NCBI GenBank assembly: GCA_035610365.1
Contig: CM069432.1
Span: 230,600,532 to 230,664,531, forward strand
Source of the DNA: Aquatica leii
Lineage: Eukaryota; Arthropoda; Insecta; Coleoptera; Lampyridae
Length of the DNA: 64,000 bases
Direction: 5' to 3'
Shown: in pieces, positions 22,921-34,370 of the stretch
Layout of the letters: every line of letters begins with the position of its first letter
How positions within the stretch are numbered: the stretch's first letter is position 1
Position numbers and translations under genes: made by a program
The notes under the pieces: generated by a model
Databases searched by the model: none
Seen by the model: only the letters and a program-made list of their open reading frames with translations
What the model was told of the DNA's origin: nothing

Positions 22921-24014
22921 TAATTTTTTTTAACGAAAAAAAAAAAATAAATAAAAGATGGATTACAACACCAGTAATAATAAAAACTAATAGGTAAAGT
23001 ACTACCAAAAACTATTACAAAAAACTAAAAGACTTATACTAAAAAAGAGGGAATACAAAAGGAATAGAAGAGTATAACACCAGAAATAAACATCCAATAT
23101 GTAAAAAAAGCTATTAAAAAACCAAATAATAACAGAACTTTGAGATTTGACAAGATATAGGTTGAACTGTAAAAATATGAACACAAGAAATATTAACTAA
23201 GATATTTAAATGTAAACAATGCTGTACACTTTGGCCGTTATTGTTTAATATATATTTACTTAATCAAAGATAAAATAAAGTCGCAAATGTAGAGGAATTG
23301 CAGTAGATATAAACAACAAGAAATTATGAACAATATTTTTTGAAGAAAACAAAATATTTTTTCTAAATTCTAGACGAGATAGTCAAAATGATCTCTCTAT
23401 AACTCATCATACTATCGAACATTGTAAAAAAATTGTATACCCAGTATCGATTATTACATATCAGAAAATAGAAAAAATTAAAAGGTATGGAAGCTGAAAC
23501 TAACGAGCCCATAGAGAAAAATCAAAGTAGAAGAAACATTCTAGCTCTTTTTATACATACGAAAACTCGGATTTTACTTTAGAATGCGTTTTACTATAAA
23601 GAATAATACACAACTTTATACTACCCTATCAATAGGAAAAAGTTGCACGTTACGTGTCGTTAAGTTTTATCAATTCGTATTTAACAAAATTCTTAGTACC
23701 ACACTGGTATTGATATCACTCATTTTTGTTTCCGACATTGGTTGCGATTCATTTCTGCTTCGACTGTTGCTACACGTAAGTACTTTCATTTTATTAAATT
23801 TTACGTCTTTTTAGCGAATGGGGTTACGAATGAAAATTTTTTTGTTTAGAGTTTGTTAGATCGACTTCTTGCTACTTAAAAAAAAACCTGCGTGCAGGTA
23901 TGGTAACAAACTGGCGATCGACGCCATACGCAGATAGGTAGAGTACATGTAATAAACGTTTAATTCCGGTTGAAATTCACGTAGAAACTACCAACATATC
24001 AACGTGGAAGAAAC
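22921..24014. other. AT-rich intergenic sequence
   Basis: No gene recognised. Two open frames of 60-76 codons (one near 23002-23184 minus, one 23584-23814 plus) have no motif and biased composition, and I do not call them. Confidence 0.45.
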
Positions 24015-24144
24015 ATAGATAACATGTCGATATGTCACAGCGAAAATGCGTGAAAAATTGACGTGTTTCTTTTTTTTAATTAAACGTAGAACCCACGTAC
24101 TTTTTTACGTGTTTTCGCTGGGGTCATATCAACAAGTTATCTAC
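24015..24144. repeat. Foldback repeat with ~50-bp imperfect arms
   Basis: The left arm 24015-24065 and right arm 24094-24144 are inverted copies. They share GATAAC, TGATATG-like, CAGCGAAAA and ACGTG blocks, and about 28 bp of T-rich spacer lies between. The inner part starts CAGCGAAAA and ends TTTTCGCTG. It may be a small MITE or the residue of transposon ends. Confidence 0.65.
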
Positions 24145-24310
24145 GTTTTACGGTCTTTTTTCACTGTATTATAAGGTATATAAGATTTGCGAATTAGAAA
24201 AACTTAGAAATAACAATATTTATTTAAAATATAACTATACAATGTACAAATTAGTATTTACTTATACAAGTAAAAATACAGTTTAAATAATATAAATATC
24301 ATTTATTCTA

Positions 24311-26398
24311 CTACAACTTAAGATTAAAACGAATACTATGGCACAAAGGGACTGCTACAAAGACTGTTTTATAAGGAAAAATTATGCATTTTCCTTTGAT
24401 TTGTCGAACATGCCACACCTTAAAATTATTTGATAAATACGATACAAGGAAAATATTTAAAGTTTGAAATTCAAAAGGATTTTTGTAAAAAGAATCTAAA
24501 AATTTAAAATGTTTTCCAATTATTATCATGTCATTTTGAATTGTTTTAATAATATTATTAATTTTAATAACATTATTATTTTCAATAAGACAATAACAAT
24601 TAAAGATTTTGTACACATTTTTTTATACTGATTTTGAGCAATGCCTTTTAATCGCCCGTCCTCATGTTCATATAATAGTTTAAAATCGATGGTCTGATTT
24701 TCTGTAGATATATTTAAATTTACAGAAGCAAGTTCAATTTTGACAAGTCTCCGACATATTTGTTCTAATGGATTTGTTGATGATCTAACTAATGTTTTTA
24801 TATGTTGCAAATAATTTTCAAACGGAAAGGCGGAGAATGAGTCTATTACATTATCCATGATTCCAATAAACGACACAGACTGTATTACAATAGTATATTA
24901 TTTAATGAGAAAGAATTGTTGTTATTGCCAACGAGTATGAAATTTGCAGCCGAGCCGATGACCAGGCTGGCAATTCATACAAGTTGGCAATACACTTCCT
25001 CACGAATTATACACTATACGTATTGTAAAGCATTATCACTTAGATGACTTAAAACGTGAACGTTATAAACAGTAAACTCACTTCCATATAACTCCAGACC
25101 TTCTTTAATGAACTGTTTTAATAAAATTGAAGCCAGTTTGCAATTTGTTTGTTTGTCTTCTACATCAATCATTAATAACGCAACAGAACAATGTATTTTA
25201 AGGAAATGGTTATAAACACATTTTTTGAGTACAATGATTCCTGTGTACAAGAGGAAAGTGGCTTTGAATCGCTGCAGTTTAGTTAATGATATGAGTTTTC
25301 GATGGATTTAAATAGGAATGTAATTTTGTAAATCAACTAGTCTTTTTGATAGTATTCCCAATCGTAGATTTAAATTTTTTTAACCCAATAATTTAATAAC
25401 AGACAAACTACACCTAAACAAATGTTATGCATATAATCAATGACAAAATATTTTACCATATCAATGTTCAGTTCTATCAGGGGAGATAGTCCGGTATGGT
25501 GTTCATCATTTAGTTGAGCCCTAAATGATTGATCTGTTTATTTTGAAGAACATATTAATTGCTTAAAAACTACTCTACCATTCACATATTGCCCAGAAGC
25601 ACAGCATTTATCACAGCAAGAATATCAACCAGGTTGCTTTATACATTTAATAAATGCTTTAGCTGGAGCATCACAAACGAAGGCATTCATTCTAAGAAAA
25701 TATATTTTGCTTTCAAAGTCAAAACCTTGAGAAAGAACTTTGACATCATGAATAAAATTTTTTAGTTACGCATTTAATGGGGTAGGTTTGGAAGTGCCAC
25801 AAAAGATACCTACTGCAAAAGGAGTTTCATTAAAAAACTGTATAAGACATAAAATAGGCAACGCAGAAATGTTAGAACTGCGATATAATGGAGTTCCGTA
25901 AACATTAACATCTACTATTATAATAGATTCAGAGAAATTTGTTTTTTTTTAAGGTTTTTAAGACCATGTTGTAAGCCAAGATGAATGTAATTTCCAGTAT
26001 CTAATTTTTTTACAACAAATTTTGTTGGGGTGCGCAATAATTTGCGAACATTAAGTGGGAGCTCTACATGATATGGTTATAGGATATGCAATAACTTCGT
26101 TAATGAAGAATGAGCAACGCGTTCTGTTGCAGCCCAGTGCTTTAATAATACGTCGAGTTGTATGTTTGTAGTCGTAATTGGTACAGTAGAGCCAAAATGG
26201 GTGTTTGTATTTATATCTGAAATAATTTCATTTATACTGTCATTATTAAAACCATCAAATGGTTCATTATTCTCCTCTAAATTAAATTGTTCGTTAACTG
26301 CCAACCTGTTTTCACATAAAATTTCACTTTGTAAAGAGTGCGGCTTGTTTAGATGTGATGCTACAATAGGTTCTTTGTTTTCAGTGTCACAGTTTTGA
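24311..26398 (-). pseudogene. Tnp2-like (CACTA-type) transposase relic
   Basis: Minus-strand segments follow, in order, an animal transposase family I associate with the plant-type Tnp2/CACTA group. From 26398: an acidic leader with LEENNEPFDGF; LKHWAATERVAHSSLTKLL (about 26125); a piece with LPLNVRKLLRTPTKFV (about 26040); DVNVYGTPLYRSSNISALPI (about 25890); FVCDAPAKAFIKCIK with a following Cys pair (about 25675-25600); EEHHTG-like NDEHHTGLSPLIEL and VIDYMHNICLGVV (about 25500-25400); TFLLYTGIIVLKKCVYNHFL (25260-25200); the VYNVHVLSHLSDN block (25060); SAFPFENYLQHIKTLVRSS (24840-24780); and a C-terminal KVWHVRQIKGKCIIFPYK with FVAVPLC end (24420-24330). Nearly the whole protein is represented but in many frames. 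Confidence 0.7.
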
Positions 26399-26615
26399 CT
26401 TATGCATCATTTGTTATTTTTTAAATTTCTATAGCACAAGGATTAGTCTTTTTGACACAAACACTGTATTTTTAAATTTAGACATAACAAAATAGTAATT
26501 TAAAAAATAGATAAATTATAACTATAATCTAAAAAACTTATCTAATTAAACTTACAGATAACTAAACACCATTAAATTTGGGTTTTAATAAAAGTCTTTT
26601 AGGGGCTTTCTTCGA

Positions 26616-27156
26616 CTAATTTTTTATATCATTTTCCACTTCGATTTCTGTGGTATTTGCCGATGACGATACAACGGCACCTAAAGTTTTTCTATAAATT
26701 ACAAACTCAAAAAAAAAATCAGAACACTTACTAATAAGAATTTTTTTAATTTTTAAAGTTTGAAAAACATGTTTTTTTTCTAGTTCCTTTAAAACTAAAT
26801 TCGGCAGCTACTTTATTTGTTATTAAACTGCGTAAAATATTGTTCGTTTTATGCGTTCTATCACGACCTGCCAAAGTTGCATAGTAAGAAATCTAATAAC
26901 AGTTTAAAAAGTTAAATATAATTTTACCTAGAGTTAGCAAACTGTACCATATCAGTTATATGCTGATCTTCATTTAAATAAGTTTCTAAAATTCTTAGTT
27001 TTTTTAGACTATCTATAGGTAAAGTTAAATCTGATGGCGAATTAAGATGAATGGTTGCAGAAGTTGATTTTTGCCCTAATAATTTAATAATTTCCAAGTT
27101 TTGGTTTTTTACTTGAACAACTAAACTAAGAATTCTTTTCATAAAGTTCACTAAGT
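26616..27156 (-). pseudogene. DUF4806 protein, 3' exons (split gene)
   Basis: Three minus-strand exons with visible splice sites. Exon 27156-26928 has an acceptor TTTTGTTTTAG just before 27156, reads LVNFMKRILSLVVQ and on to LPIDSLKKLRILETYL, and ends near donor GTAAAA. Exon 26892-26732 has acceptor TTATTAG, reads LAGRDRTHKTNNILRSLIT and AAEFSFKGTRKK, and donor GTAAGT. A one-base shift in its A run creates a stop. Exon 26691-26616 has acceptor TTTATAG and reads GAVVSSSANTTEIEVENDIK, with a TAG where the family normally has Trp. DUF4806 proteins are mostly transposon-encoded in insects. Their role is unknown. The 5' exon lies beyond a large insertion, at 33553-33754. Confidence 0.75.
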
Positions 27157-28414
27157 CTAAAACAAAAACAATTGAATCACAAGATATCAAGGCCGTATAC
27201 AGAGGGGGAGTTTTGGGGGTTCACCCCCCTCCTCCCGAAATCCCGATTAAATAAGCAAAAAATACGCGACAAATTATATCTTTTTTTTTATAAAAACTAA
27301 TATTTGAGTGAAATTCAAATGTAAATGTTTTGTGACTTTTGTGGACAAATGAATCAATAAATTTTCTGACTAACGCGTCCGAATCCGGTGCGGGACATTA
27401 CAAAGGAAGCGGTAAAGTCAAACTGTATTAAATTACTCAAGGGTTTTTCAAAACAGAAATGCATGCATGTGGTCGGCAATATCAAATGTTTTGCTTGCGA
27501 TTGACTAAAGCCGCAAAAATTAACGAGTGGGCAGAGCTGCCTCCCTCGTCCAGTTTGTCGCTTATTTCCTATTTCATATACCACCTTGATGCCTTAGAGT
27601 CATAAAGTGAATTGTATGGTCTAAGTGTTTGTTTTTTGAATCGTGTCAAACATTACATTGTGTGATTTCGCATACTGAACTATTAATTGGTGAGTGAAGT
27701 GAAATTATATAAATACGAGTTACTTTAGTTTTATAGTTTTTTGTGTGCTTTGGTTTTAAGGTTTTTATCCTAACAATTTACACACCACACAAGACATAAT
27801 ACCACCCGACCACAGTTCGCCAAAAAATTAAAATGACCAAAAAAATTGGCCAAATTTATTTTCACCATACATTTTTTCTTGAAAAACGTTATACAAAAAG
27901 CAAAAATTTAAGAATTTTTAACCATTGAATTTCAATTTACATAAAAAAATTGTCTTTTAAAATTAAAAAACAGTACTTGCGATGTTACATAAATCACTCC
28001 AGAATAATATGTAGTTTGTTTTCTTTCATTTAATTTAATGAATGAAGCTCTAAAAACAAAGACGACGCAAAAACGGTACATTAGGTTTTAAATGCCTTTT
28101 CCATTTTTTGCTTAATTGTGTTAAAAATTGTGAAAGGTAGTACAACTTATTATTATTATTTTAGAGTAAACTTGGATTTCTGTAATTTGTATTAATTTTT
28201 TTTTAATTTTAAAACAATTTTTCTATGTAAATTAAAATTCAATAAATTTTTTATAAATTTTAATTTCCAAGTATAAAATTGTTCAAGAGAAAGATATGGT
28301 GAAAATAAACTTGGACAATTTTCTTTTTGATTTTAATTTTTTGGTAAACTGTGGCGAGCTCTATATTGTTTATTACTAGAGAGCGGAATATATGCAAAGT
28401 GCATATAGATGCAT

Positions 28415-29862
28415 CCCAAATAGCAAAATAAGTTTGTGAAGTACTTGTCAAAAGTTTGTCATTAAAAAGTGAAAAGTGTGTCTTAAACATGTTGTTGGCA
28501 AGGTTCAAAAGTGTTTGTCAACTTTGTAAAATACTTGTGGCAAGTGTTCTACTTGACAAAAGACAAGTTTGTCACATACTTTTCATAGGTATTTCAAAAG
28601 TCTCTACAAGAAAATTCGACAAACTTGTGTCAACTATCTAGCAAGTGAGCAAAATGTTTGCCTCAAGTGTTTACCAAGGGTGTGCAAAGTTTGCTATCAA
28701 CAAGATTGAGACAAGGTACTTTTCGATACGGTCAAGGACACAAAAAATTAATAATATTGACGTAAAACTTAAACATAATTTATTCATCTTAACAGTAAAA
28801 AAGTAACAAAGAATAAGTACAGAAACTATAATACAACACTATATTACATATACCTATACCTATTTAATATTTAATTTTACTTATATACGTTATATATCCA
28901 TATCATTTATATCTTCAGCCCCACCAGTTGATATTATTGGTTGCTCCAACTTTCTAGATGCCCGTTGTTCCCTATAAAAATATAGCATTTATAAAACAAT
29001 CCATACTAAAGAGTTAAATATTTACTTTTTATATTTCCGGTGTTTGGCTTGAGACAGCCAGTCGCTAACCACTTTTCTGATTTCCTTTTCTTGAATTGAA
29101 TTAAATTTTTTTACGCAACGATCTGAAAAATAAATTAAGTACATGCATTAAAAATTAAACAAGAACATTATTGCGAAACACGCATTTGAATATTGAAAAC
29201 AAAATCAAATTTAAAACAATATCACAAGAGAAAAGAAACAAAACTACTCACCAAAAACAAATTTATAAGTGCACGTTTTATCAAACCTTGGTTTGCACAA
29301 ATTAGCTGCACTTGCTTTCCCGGACAATGAATATTCGTTTGCTAATTCATCCGTCATTAGCTTCCGAAGCAGATTGGAAGCAAATGTGCCAATATCAGTC
29401 CCGTCGCAATGGAATACGTGCTTAGACTGTAAAACATATCATAATCAGATTCAATAAATAAAATAAACTCAATCAATCAGCACTTTACACAGGTATTATA
29501 TTAAAAAAGCTATCAACAACCAGAACAACGTCAAGTTCAATACTGTTTAAATTTTTACTCAGCAAGTGTCCTTTTTAAAAAGAACAAATGCAAAGTGCCA
29601 TTGTTTGGAGAAAATCGTTACAACCCCAGGCGGTTACAGCAGGTAGAAAAACTTCAAAAGGTGCATTAGTCACCAAATTCTTGTCATTAGCTTGTGACCG
29701 ACAACTTTTCCATTGCTTACTTTGTGGAAAGTATGTTATTGTCTTTCTGTAATAGACATACCTGCTTTAACCTTGCTTTAAATCTTACTTTTAAAAGTTT
29801 GCGAGCGACAACCCAACAGTAAATAACAAACAAGTATGCCACAAGGATTTATGCTATCTGGG
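28415..29862 (-). mobile_element. Inner element carrying spliced DUF4806 exons (third layer)
   Basis: The left end CCCAAATAGCAAAATAAG (28415) and the reverse-complemented right end CCCAGATAGCATAAATC (from 29862) are inverted copies. The next stretch TTGTG..GTACTTGT also matches TTGTGGCATACTTGT. The outer 300 bp on the left are self-similar (many ACTTGTCAAAAG, GTTTGTC and ACTTGTG variants), as in foldback or heavily repeated subterminal regions. The middle holds a three-exon minus-strand DUF4806 C-terminal region. No transposase is present, so it needed help in trans. I could not define a clean target duplication, because the host sequence around it is itself repetitive. Confidence 0.75.
28890..29426 (-). 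CDS. DUF4806 C-terminal region in three exons
   Basis: Exon 29426-29252 (acceptor TTTTACAG) reads SKHVFHCDGTDIGTFASNLL, then RKLMTDELANEYSLSGK and ANLCKPRFDKTCTYKFVF. Donor GTGAGT. Exon 29122-29026 (acceptor TTTTTCAG) joins in frame as D-RCVKKFNSIQEKEIRKVV and DWLSQAKHRKYK. Donor GTAAAT. Exon 28971-28890 (acceptor TTTTTATAG) joins in frame and reads EQRASRKLEQPIISTGGAED, ending at TAA 28892-28890. The splice phases agree across both introns (about 129 and 54 bp), and I found no stop in about 118 codons, so this part looks intact. The N-terminal part of the usual protein (with the WPP segment) is not visible upstream. It may be a truncated gene. Function of the domain is unknown. Confidence 0.72.
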
Positions 29863-31062
29863 ATATATTGCATATTTTTGCTTATTTCAAACAACATTGC
29901 ATATTTAAGCTAAACACGATTTATTTTGCATATTATAAAAATAAATTAGTATGAAAATTTAAAATTTTACTATTTTACAATAAATTAGGTCGAATTTTAT
30001 AAGTTGAAACGGTATGAACGAACTCTGGACTTTCCCGTTTCTGCCTGAATAACAATGCGACAAAAGATTGCATTACAATGTCATTGAATTTGTTTCTGAA
30101 ATTGAGGGGTTTTTCAAGAAAAAGATTATTAGCTTTAGTATTCAAAATACATATTGTTAAATAATATTTACGTAGAAACAATTTCTAAAAATAAAGTAGG
30201 TACCTACCTGCTTTAAAGAGGCTAATATATTTTTTCCGTTTTCCGAAAACATTTGTTTAAAGTAAACGTAATATCGTGATAGTGCTTTTAAAGTGTTTTG
30301 TATATTTTAAATTAAAATATGTCTACCATTCAAAAAAGTGATTCGATGAAGTGTTTGCCCGAGTTAAAGTTAAGTGGAGAGAAAGTATTTTGCAAGACCT
30401 GTTCTAAAATCGTAAGTGACATTCATTTTGACATGTCATTATGTTAAAATTTACGTAGGTATCAGAATTTCATACAATATGCTTCTTCGCATCAGAGCAA
30501 TTTCAGAAATAAATTTCAATCTGTCACATTTTTTCACGTTTTTTAAAAATGTAATATTTGACTGTGTAAACTTTAAAAATTCCTGTTTAGTTTAGTAAAT
30601 TCGTCAAATTGTAGTTTTTGTTTCTATAAAAATTGATATCCCTTTAGTGCATGACCATTTTTTCTTCTACAGTTCAACATTTAAAAACAGTGAGTCATAA
30701 GTTGAAGCTAAAAAAATAGCATATGTATTAAACATAAATGTGTCTATTTAAGATTTTGTTTTATTTATGGGTATTTTTAATAAATATGCATTTGCATATT
30801 TAGGAAAATTTAGAAAAAATTGCTGCATATTTTTAGCAAAAGTAGTGCATATATATGCGCATATTTTGGTAATGCTTTGTTGCATATATTCCGCACTTTA
30901 TTTATTACGATGTTTACAATTTTGTATCTTGCATGCAATATAATTAATTTTGGCGCTGCATGTGTAGAATTATTAATGGGTAGGAGGGTAGGTATATTGT
31001 ATATATGGTTTTATTGTTTGTTACAGTTGCTACCTTCTAACTTGTTTGCTTGCTTGCAAAAA

Positions 31063-33426
31063 ATGAAGCGTAAAGAAAAGCAAATTCCGCTCACTATTTT
31101 TTTTACTACAAAGCCCAGAACAAATGATACAAACATTTCAACTGCAGCCCAAGCTTCGTGCTCCCACACGAACACGACTGCCGTTTCATTGGTGAATGTA
31201 GATATTGTTGGTGTTGGCTCACATAAATATGTATCTGGTGGTGATGAATTCAATCCAAAATCAAAACCAATTTTATCAGAGGCGAAACCGTGTGATTCAT
31301 AATTAGATCAGGATATTTCTGAAATCTTAAATAAAAATCTATCCGATTTTCAAAAAGAATATTTTATAAGACGGGCCTGGATACCCGCAAAAAATTTTAA
31401 ATTTCCCACTAAGTTTGATGACAAAAAGCATCTCACATTTCAAAGAACGTGGTTAGACCAATTTCAATGTGCTGATTTATTCCAGAAAAGAAGATAGTGC
31501 GTACTGTAAATATTGTGCTCTTTTTGCTTCTGAAAGCGAAGGAAAAAATAGTCATCTTGTCAAAAAAGGATTACGAAATTGGAAAAAGGCAAAAGAAACA
31601 TTTGTGCATCACGCCACCTTAAAATATCATTTAAAGGCAACAGAAAAGGCTGAAAATTTTCTGTCAATTTATGACGGTAAAAAACTCAATATTCAAGAAG
31701 TTCTAAGTTCTGAATTTGCCAAAAAATCTCAAGAAAATCGGGCGAAATTAGTTTCCATTGCCAAAACTATTATTCTATGCGGTCGTCAGGAATTACCCTT
31801 GAGAAGCACGTCCGATCACGGAAATGTTTTGCAGGAAAAAGAGTCGAATGACGGTACATTTCGTGCTCTTTTGAGATTTAGAGTGGATGCAGGAGATGAA
31901 ACACTGAAATCTCATTTGAACAGTGATAGTAGAAATGCTCAATATACCAGCGCTCCTGTACAAAATGAAATTATAGATATCTGTGGCGACATAATTAAAG
32001 AATCCATTGCTGAAAAAGTCAATCGGTCTTCAGTTTTTTCAGTTTTGTTAGACGAAACTACTGATATCTCCAGAACTGAACAAATGTCTATTTGTTTAAG
32101 ATATATAGATCCGGACAGCAAAGTTTTGCGAGAGGACTTTTTAGAATTTTTTCCTATTTATGATCTTACTGGAGAAGGTATCGCGTCATGTATAATTAAA
32201 CGGTTGGAAATGAATAGGATACTCAAGCAGTAATAAGAACAAAATTTCTACTAGCACTATACGTGCACTGTAGTGCTCATTCACTTAATCTGGCAATTGC
32301 GGATTCGTGCAAAATACGGAGCTTTTCCAATTGTTTAGGAACTATTAAGTCAGTCGGAAATTTTTTTCGCTCATCTGCACTACGCACGGCGGTACTGACA
32401 GAAGCTGTTACAAATCACATGCTAAATGCTAAGCACAAAACGTTAATATCAATGTGCGAAACTCGATGGGTCTAGAGACACGATAGCGTGATGCGTTTTC
32501 ATGAAATCCTTTTGCCTATAGCCCATGCTTAAGAGAAGTTAAAGGATACGGGAAATAAGGAGACCTCGCAAGCAGCTAACCAGTTGCTGGTTGTGATACA
32601 ATGTGGAAATTTTCTTCTAAATCTTAACATCGCCACCAAATTGTTTTCAATAACAATTAATCTTTGCAAATATTTGCAAGGTGTCGGCTGTGATCTCGCA
32701 ACTGCATGTGATCACGTCGACGACGTAATAATTGCCCTGACTGGGATAAGTCAAGAAGCAGAGACACATTTCTCATTACTATTTAAACAGGGTGAGGAAC
32801 AAGAAAAACAACTGAACGGGGAAGATTTCAAGATGACAATGCCGCGATGAGTAGGGCGCCAACAACATCGGGACAATGTAGCGGCTGAAACTCCCGAAGA
32901 ATATTATAGAATTGTTGCATTTCTTCCGATAGTCGACCATATGATTACTCATTTAACTGAACGGTTTGTCAATCACAAATCAATAATAGGATCGCTATCA
33001 TTGTTAATTCCGCAAAAATTTGGCGTCAGCGCTAACAAGTTACAGGAGGCAGTAACATTTTACAGCCCACTTCTCTGTGACGCAACAAATTTTGCAGCGG
33101 AGTTTATGGATTGGCGAGCGAACTGGTCAAAAATTGATGCAGCTCAATTGCCCACTACACCCCTAGAAGTTTTGGACAACTGCGACATAATGATGTTTCC
33201 CATGATTCACAAGCTCCTTACAATCCTTGTGACGCTACTTATGTCGACGGCAACACCAGAACGTACCTTTTCCTCGTTGCGTCGCCTAAAAACTTATTTA
33301 AGGAACAGCATGGGACAGTCGCGACTCACTGGACTAGCTTTAATGAGCGTTCATCGCAATATTCAAATTATTCCAGAGATCGTTGTCCAGCGCTCCATCT
33401 CTCAGCCACGACGTATAGCAATATAA
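31063..33426 (+). pseudogene. hAT transposase, TTF-type zinc finger / ZMYM1-like
   Basis: Transposase of the outer hAT. The start at 31063 (MKRKEKQIPLTIFF) lies just after the intron acceptor at 31026. An N-terminal leader runs to a TAA at 31300, with the same frame resuming (DISEILNKNLSDFQKEYF). A one-base insertion near 31468 breaks the TTF-type zinc finger, which continues as YSRKEDSAYCKYCALFAS and a HHATLKYH segment. The catalytic core starts SVFSVLLDETTDISRTEQMS (first Asp). A deletion near 32228 removes the GYDGA-type block before YVHCSAHSLNLAIADSC. TETRW is kept as CETRWV, followed by a TAG at 32473, a TAA at about 32527 and a TGA at 32848, all in one frame. The C-terminal dimerisation block reads STATPERTFSSLRRLKTYLR. 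The long colinear frame implies moderate age. Confidence 0.88.
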
Positions 33427-33552
33427 GCATTTAAATTTTGTACTTTGTATAATAAACATAAAAATATTTTAGAAAGTTATTATTCCTTTGGTCCAGAGTT
33501 TGACCCCCTCCAAATTAAATCCCTGCAAGATATGATAGATGGACACACATAC

Positions 33553-33754
33553 TATTATTGTTTATGTTTTGTAAATCAAAATCTCGATTCGTTTGGTCCA
33601 AGTTATGACTATGAATATTTGAGCCGTTTTCTAACTCTACTGGTTTATTAACAGTAGCTAGTAAAGATCTATTTGGATGTATTGTAGAAGTACTGGGTGT
33701 TGTAACCTTTTTTTTTGTATATAAACTTCGTATAATTATTTTGGTATATTTAGA
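33553..33754 (-). pseudogene. DUF4806 gene, 5' exon cut off by the hAT insertion
   Basis: On the minus strand an open exon (acceptor about ACATAG, donor AATA|GTATGT at 33552) reads VTTPSTSTIHPNRSLLATVN, then KPVELENGSNIHSHN and DFDLQNINN. If the 6.3-kb hAT and one CAAGATAT copy are removed, the donor lies about 50 bp from the acceptor at 27157, and the frame continues into LVNFMKRILSL of the DUF4806 exon without a shift. This indicates the hAT landed inside a normal-sized intron of that gene. A run of nine A precedes the exon core. Further 5' exons were not recognised. Confidence 0.6.
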
Positions 33755-33759
33755 CTATG

Positions 33760-34205
33760 TTAGGTACAAGTTAACATTGTGGGTTGCCTGCAAAATATAC
33801 ATTTTAGTATTTTCAAAAACTTTTGATAAGGCTTATCAATCAGGACAGGAAACACAAAACTTGAAGGCACTTCCTGGTTGGTGTTGAAAGGTGGAAGACC
33901 GTGTGGTTTGTGGAGTTTGAAATAAAAGTTGAAAGCTGAAGGCATCCATCACGTTAAAAAGATTTTTATATCTTTTTCTGCTTCGAGCAGGATTATGGGG
34001 TTTGTACCTTCTTAAGGTGGCCAGTAGTTTTGAGTTTATGAACATTACTGTGATCACCTACTCGTTTTTGTCGAGGATAATAAAAGCTTTGCTATCTTTG
34101 GATGTCACCACATCATTACCACTCGATAACATCACAGCAGCTTCTGCAATCATTTACTGGAAGCTAACAAGTAGCGTAAAAATTTCACCAACGTACCTAG
34201 GGGCG
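33760..34205. other. Unassigned sequence upstream of the DUF4806 exon
   Basis: Open frames of 61-77 codons on both strands (for example a minus frame near 34057-33836) show no motif I know. They may be more 5' exons or an unrelated element. I make no call. Confidence 0.3.
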
Positions 34206-34210
34206 AGACG

Positions 34211-34370
34211 CATATTACATCTGTGACGAGACCCACGTGCCGACACCACCATCGGAGACTGCACGGCCTCTTCGTCACCAGCAACAGGGCCATATTACAT
34301 CTGTGACGAGACCCACATGCCGACACCGCCATCGGAGACTGCACGGCCTCTTCGTCACCAGCAACAGGGC
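34211..34370. repeat. 80-bp tandem duplication, GC-rich
   Basis: Unit 1 (34211-34290) and unit 2 (34291-34370) differ at only two positions (CACGTGCC/CACATGCC and ACCACC/ACCGCC). The near identity shows a recent duplication. Composition is much richer in G+C than the neighbourhood, suggesting a retrotransposon or satellite source. Confidence 0.9.

Larger units (their letters stand above)
28377..30900. mobile_element. hAT element with GCGGAATATATGC ends (middle layer)
   Basis: Perfect 8-bp duplication TTTATTAC at 28369-28376 and 30901-30908. The left end reads TAGAGAGCGGAATATATGCA. The reverse-complemented right end reads TAAAGTGCGGAATATATGCA, 18 of 20 the same. Near both ends TGCATAT motifs recur (28390-28410, 29865-29930, 30785-30890), as expected of subterminal binding sites. 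An N-terminal protein scrap starting ATG at 30319 (MSTIQKSDSMKCLPELKL, then FCKTCSKIV with a CxxC pair) resembles the zinc-finger start of CGGBP1-like hAT transposases. The rest of the gene is absent, so this copy is non-autonomous. Confidence 0.9.
27188..33525 (+). mobile_element. TTF/ZMYM1-type hAT transposon (outer layer), with nested insertions
   Basis: The element is flanked by a perfect 8-bp duplication CAAGATAT (27180-27187 and 33526-33533). The left end starts CAAGGCCGTATACAGAGGGG followed by a G-run/C-run stretch. The reverse complement of the right end starts CAGGGATTTAATTTGG and then GAGGGGGTC. This form is usual for the hAT family encoding TTF-type zinc-finger, DUF4371-like proteins. 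A 5' splice donor (GTGAGT at 27690) and acceptor (TTGTTACAG ending 31026) imply a 5'UTR intron ahead of the start codon at 31063. The second element (28377-30900) sits entirely inside that intron. The transposase occupies 31063-33426. Confidence 0.9.

Noticed and set aside
28456..28641. 61-codon plus-strand open frame
   Set aside because: It lies in the self-similar subterminal array of the inner element and mirrors its ACTTGTCAAAAG repeats.
30820..31062. Upstream extension of the ZMYM1-like transposase frame to 30820
   Set aside because: The first part lies in the terminal region of the nested hAT and in an intron. The splice acceptor at 31026 and the family start favour the ATG at 31063.
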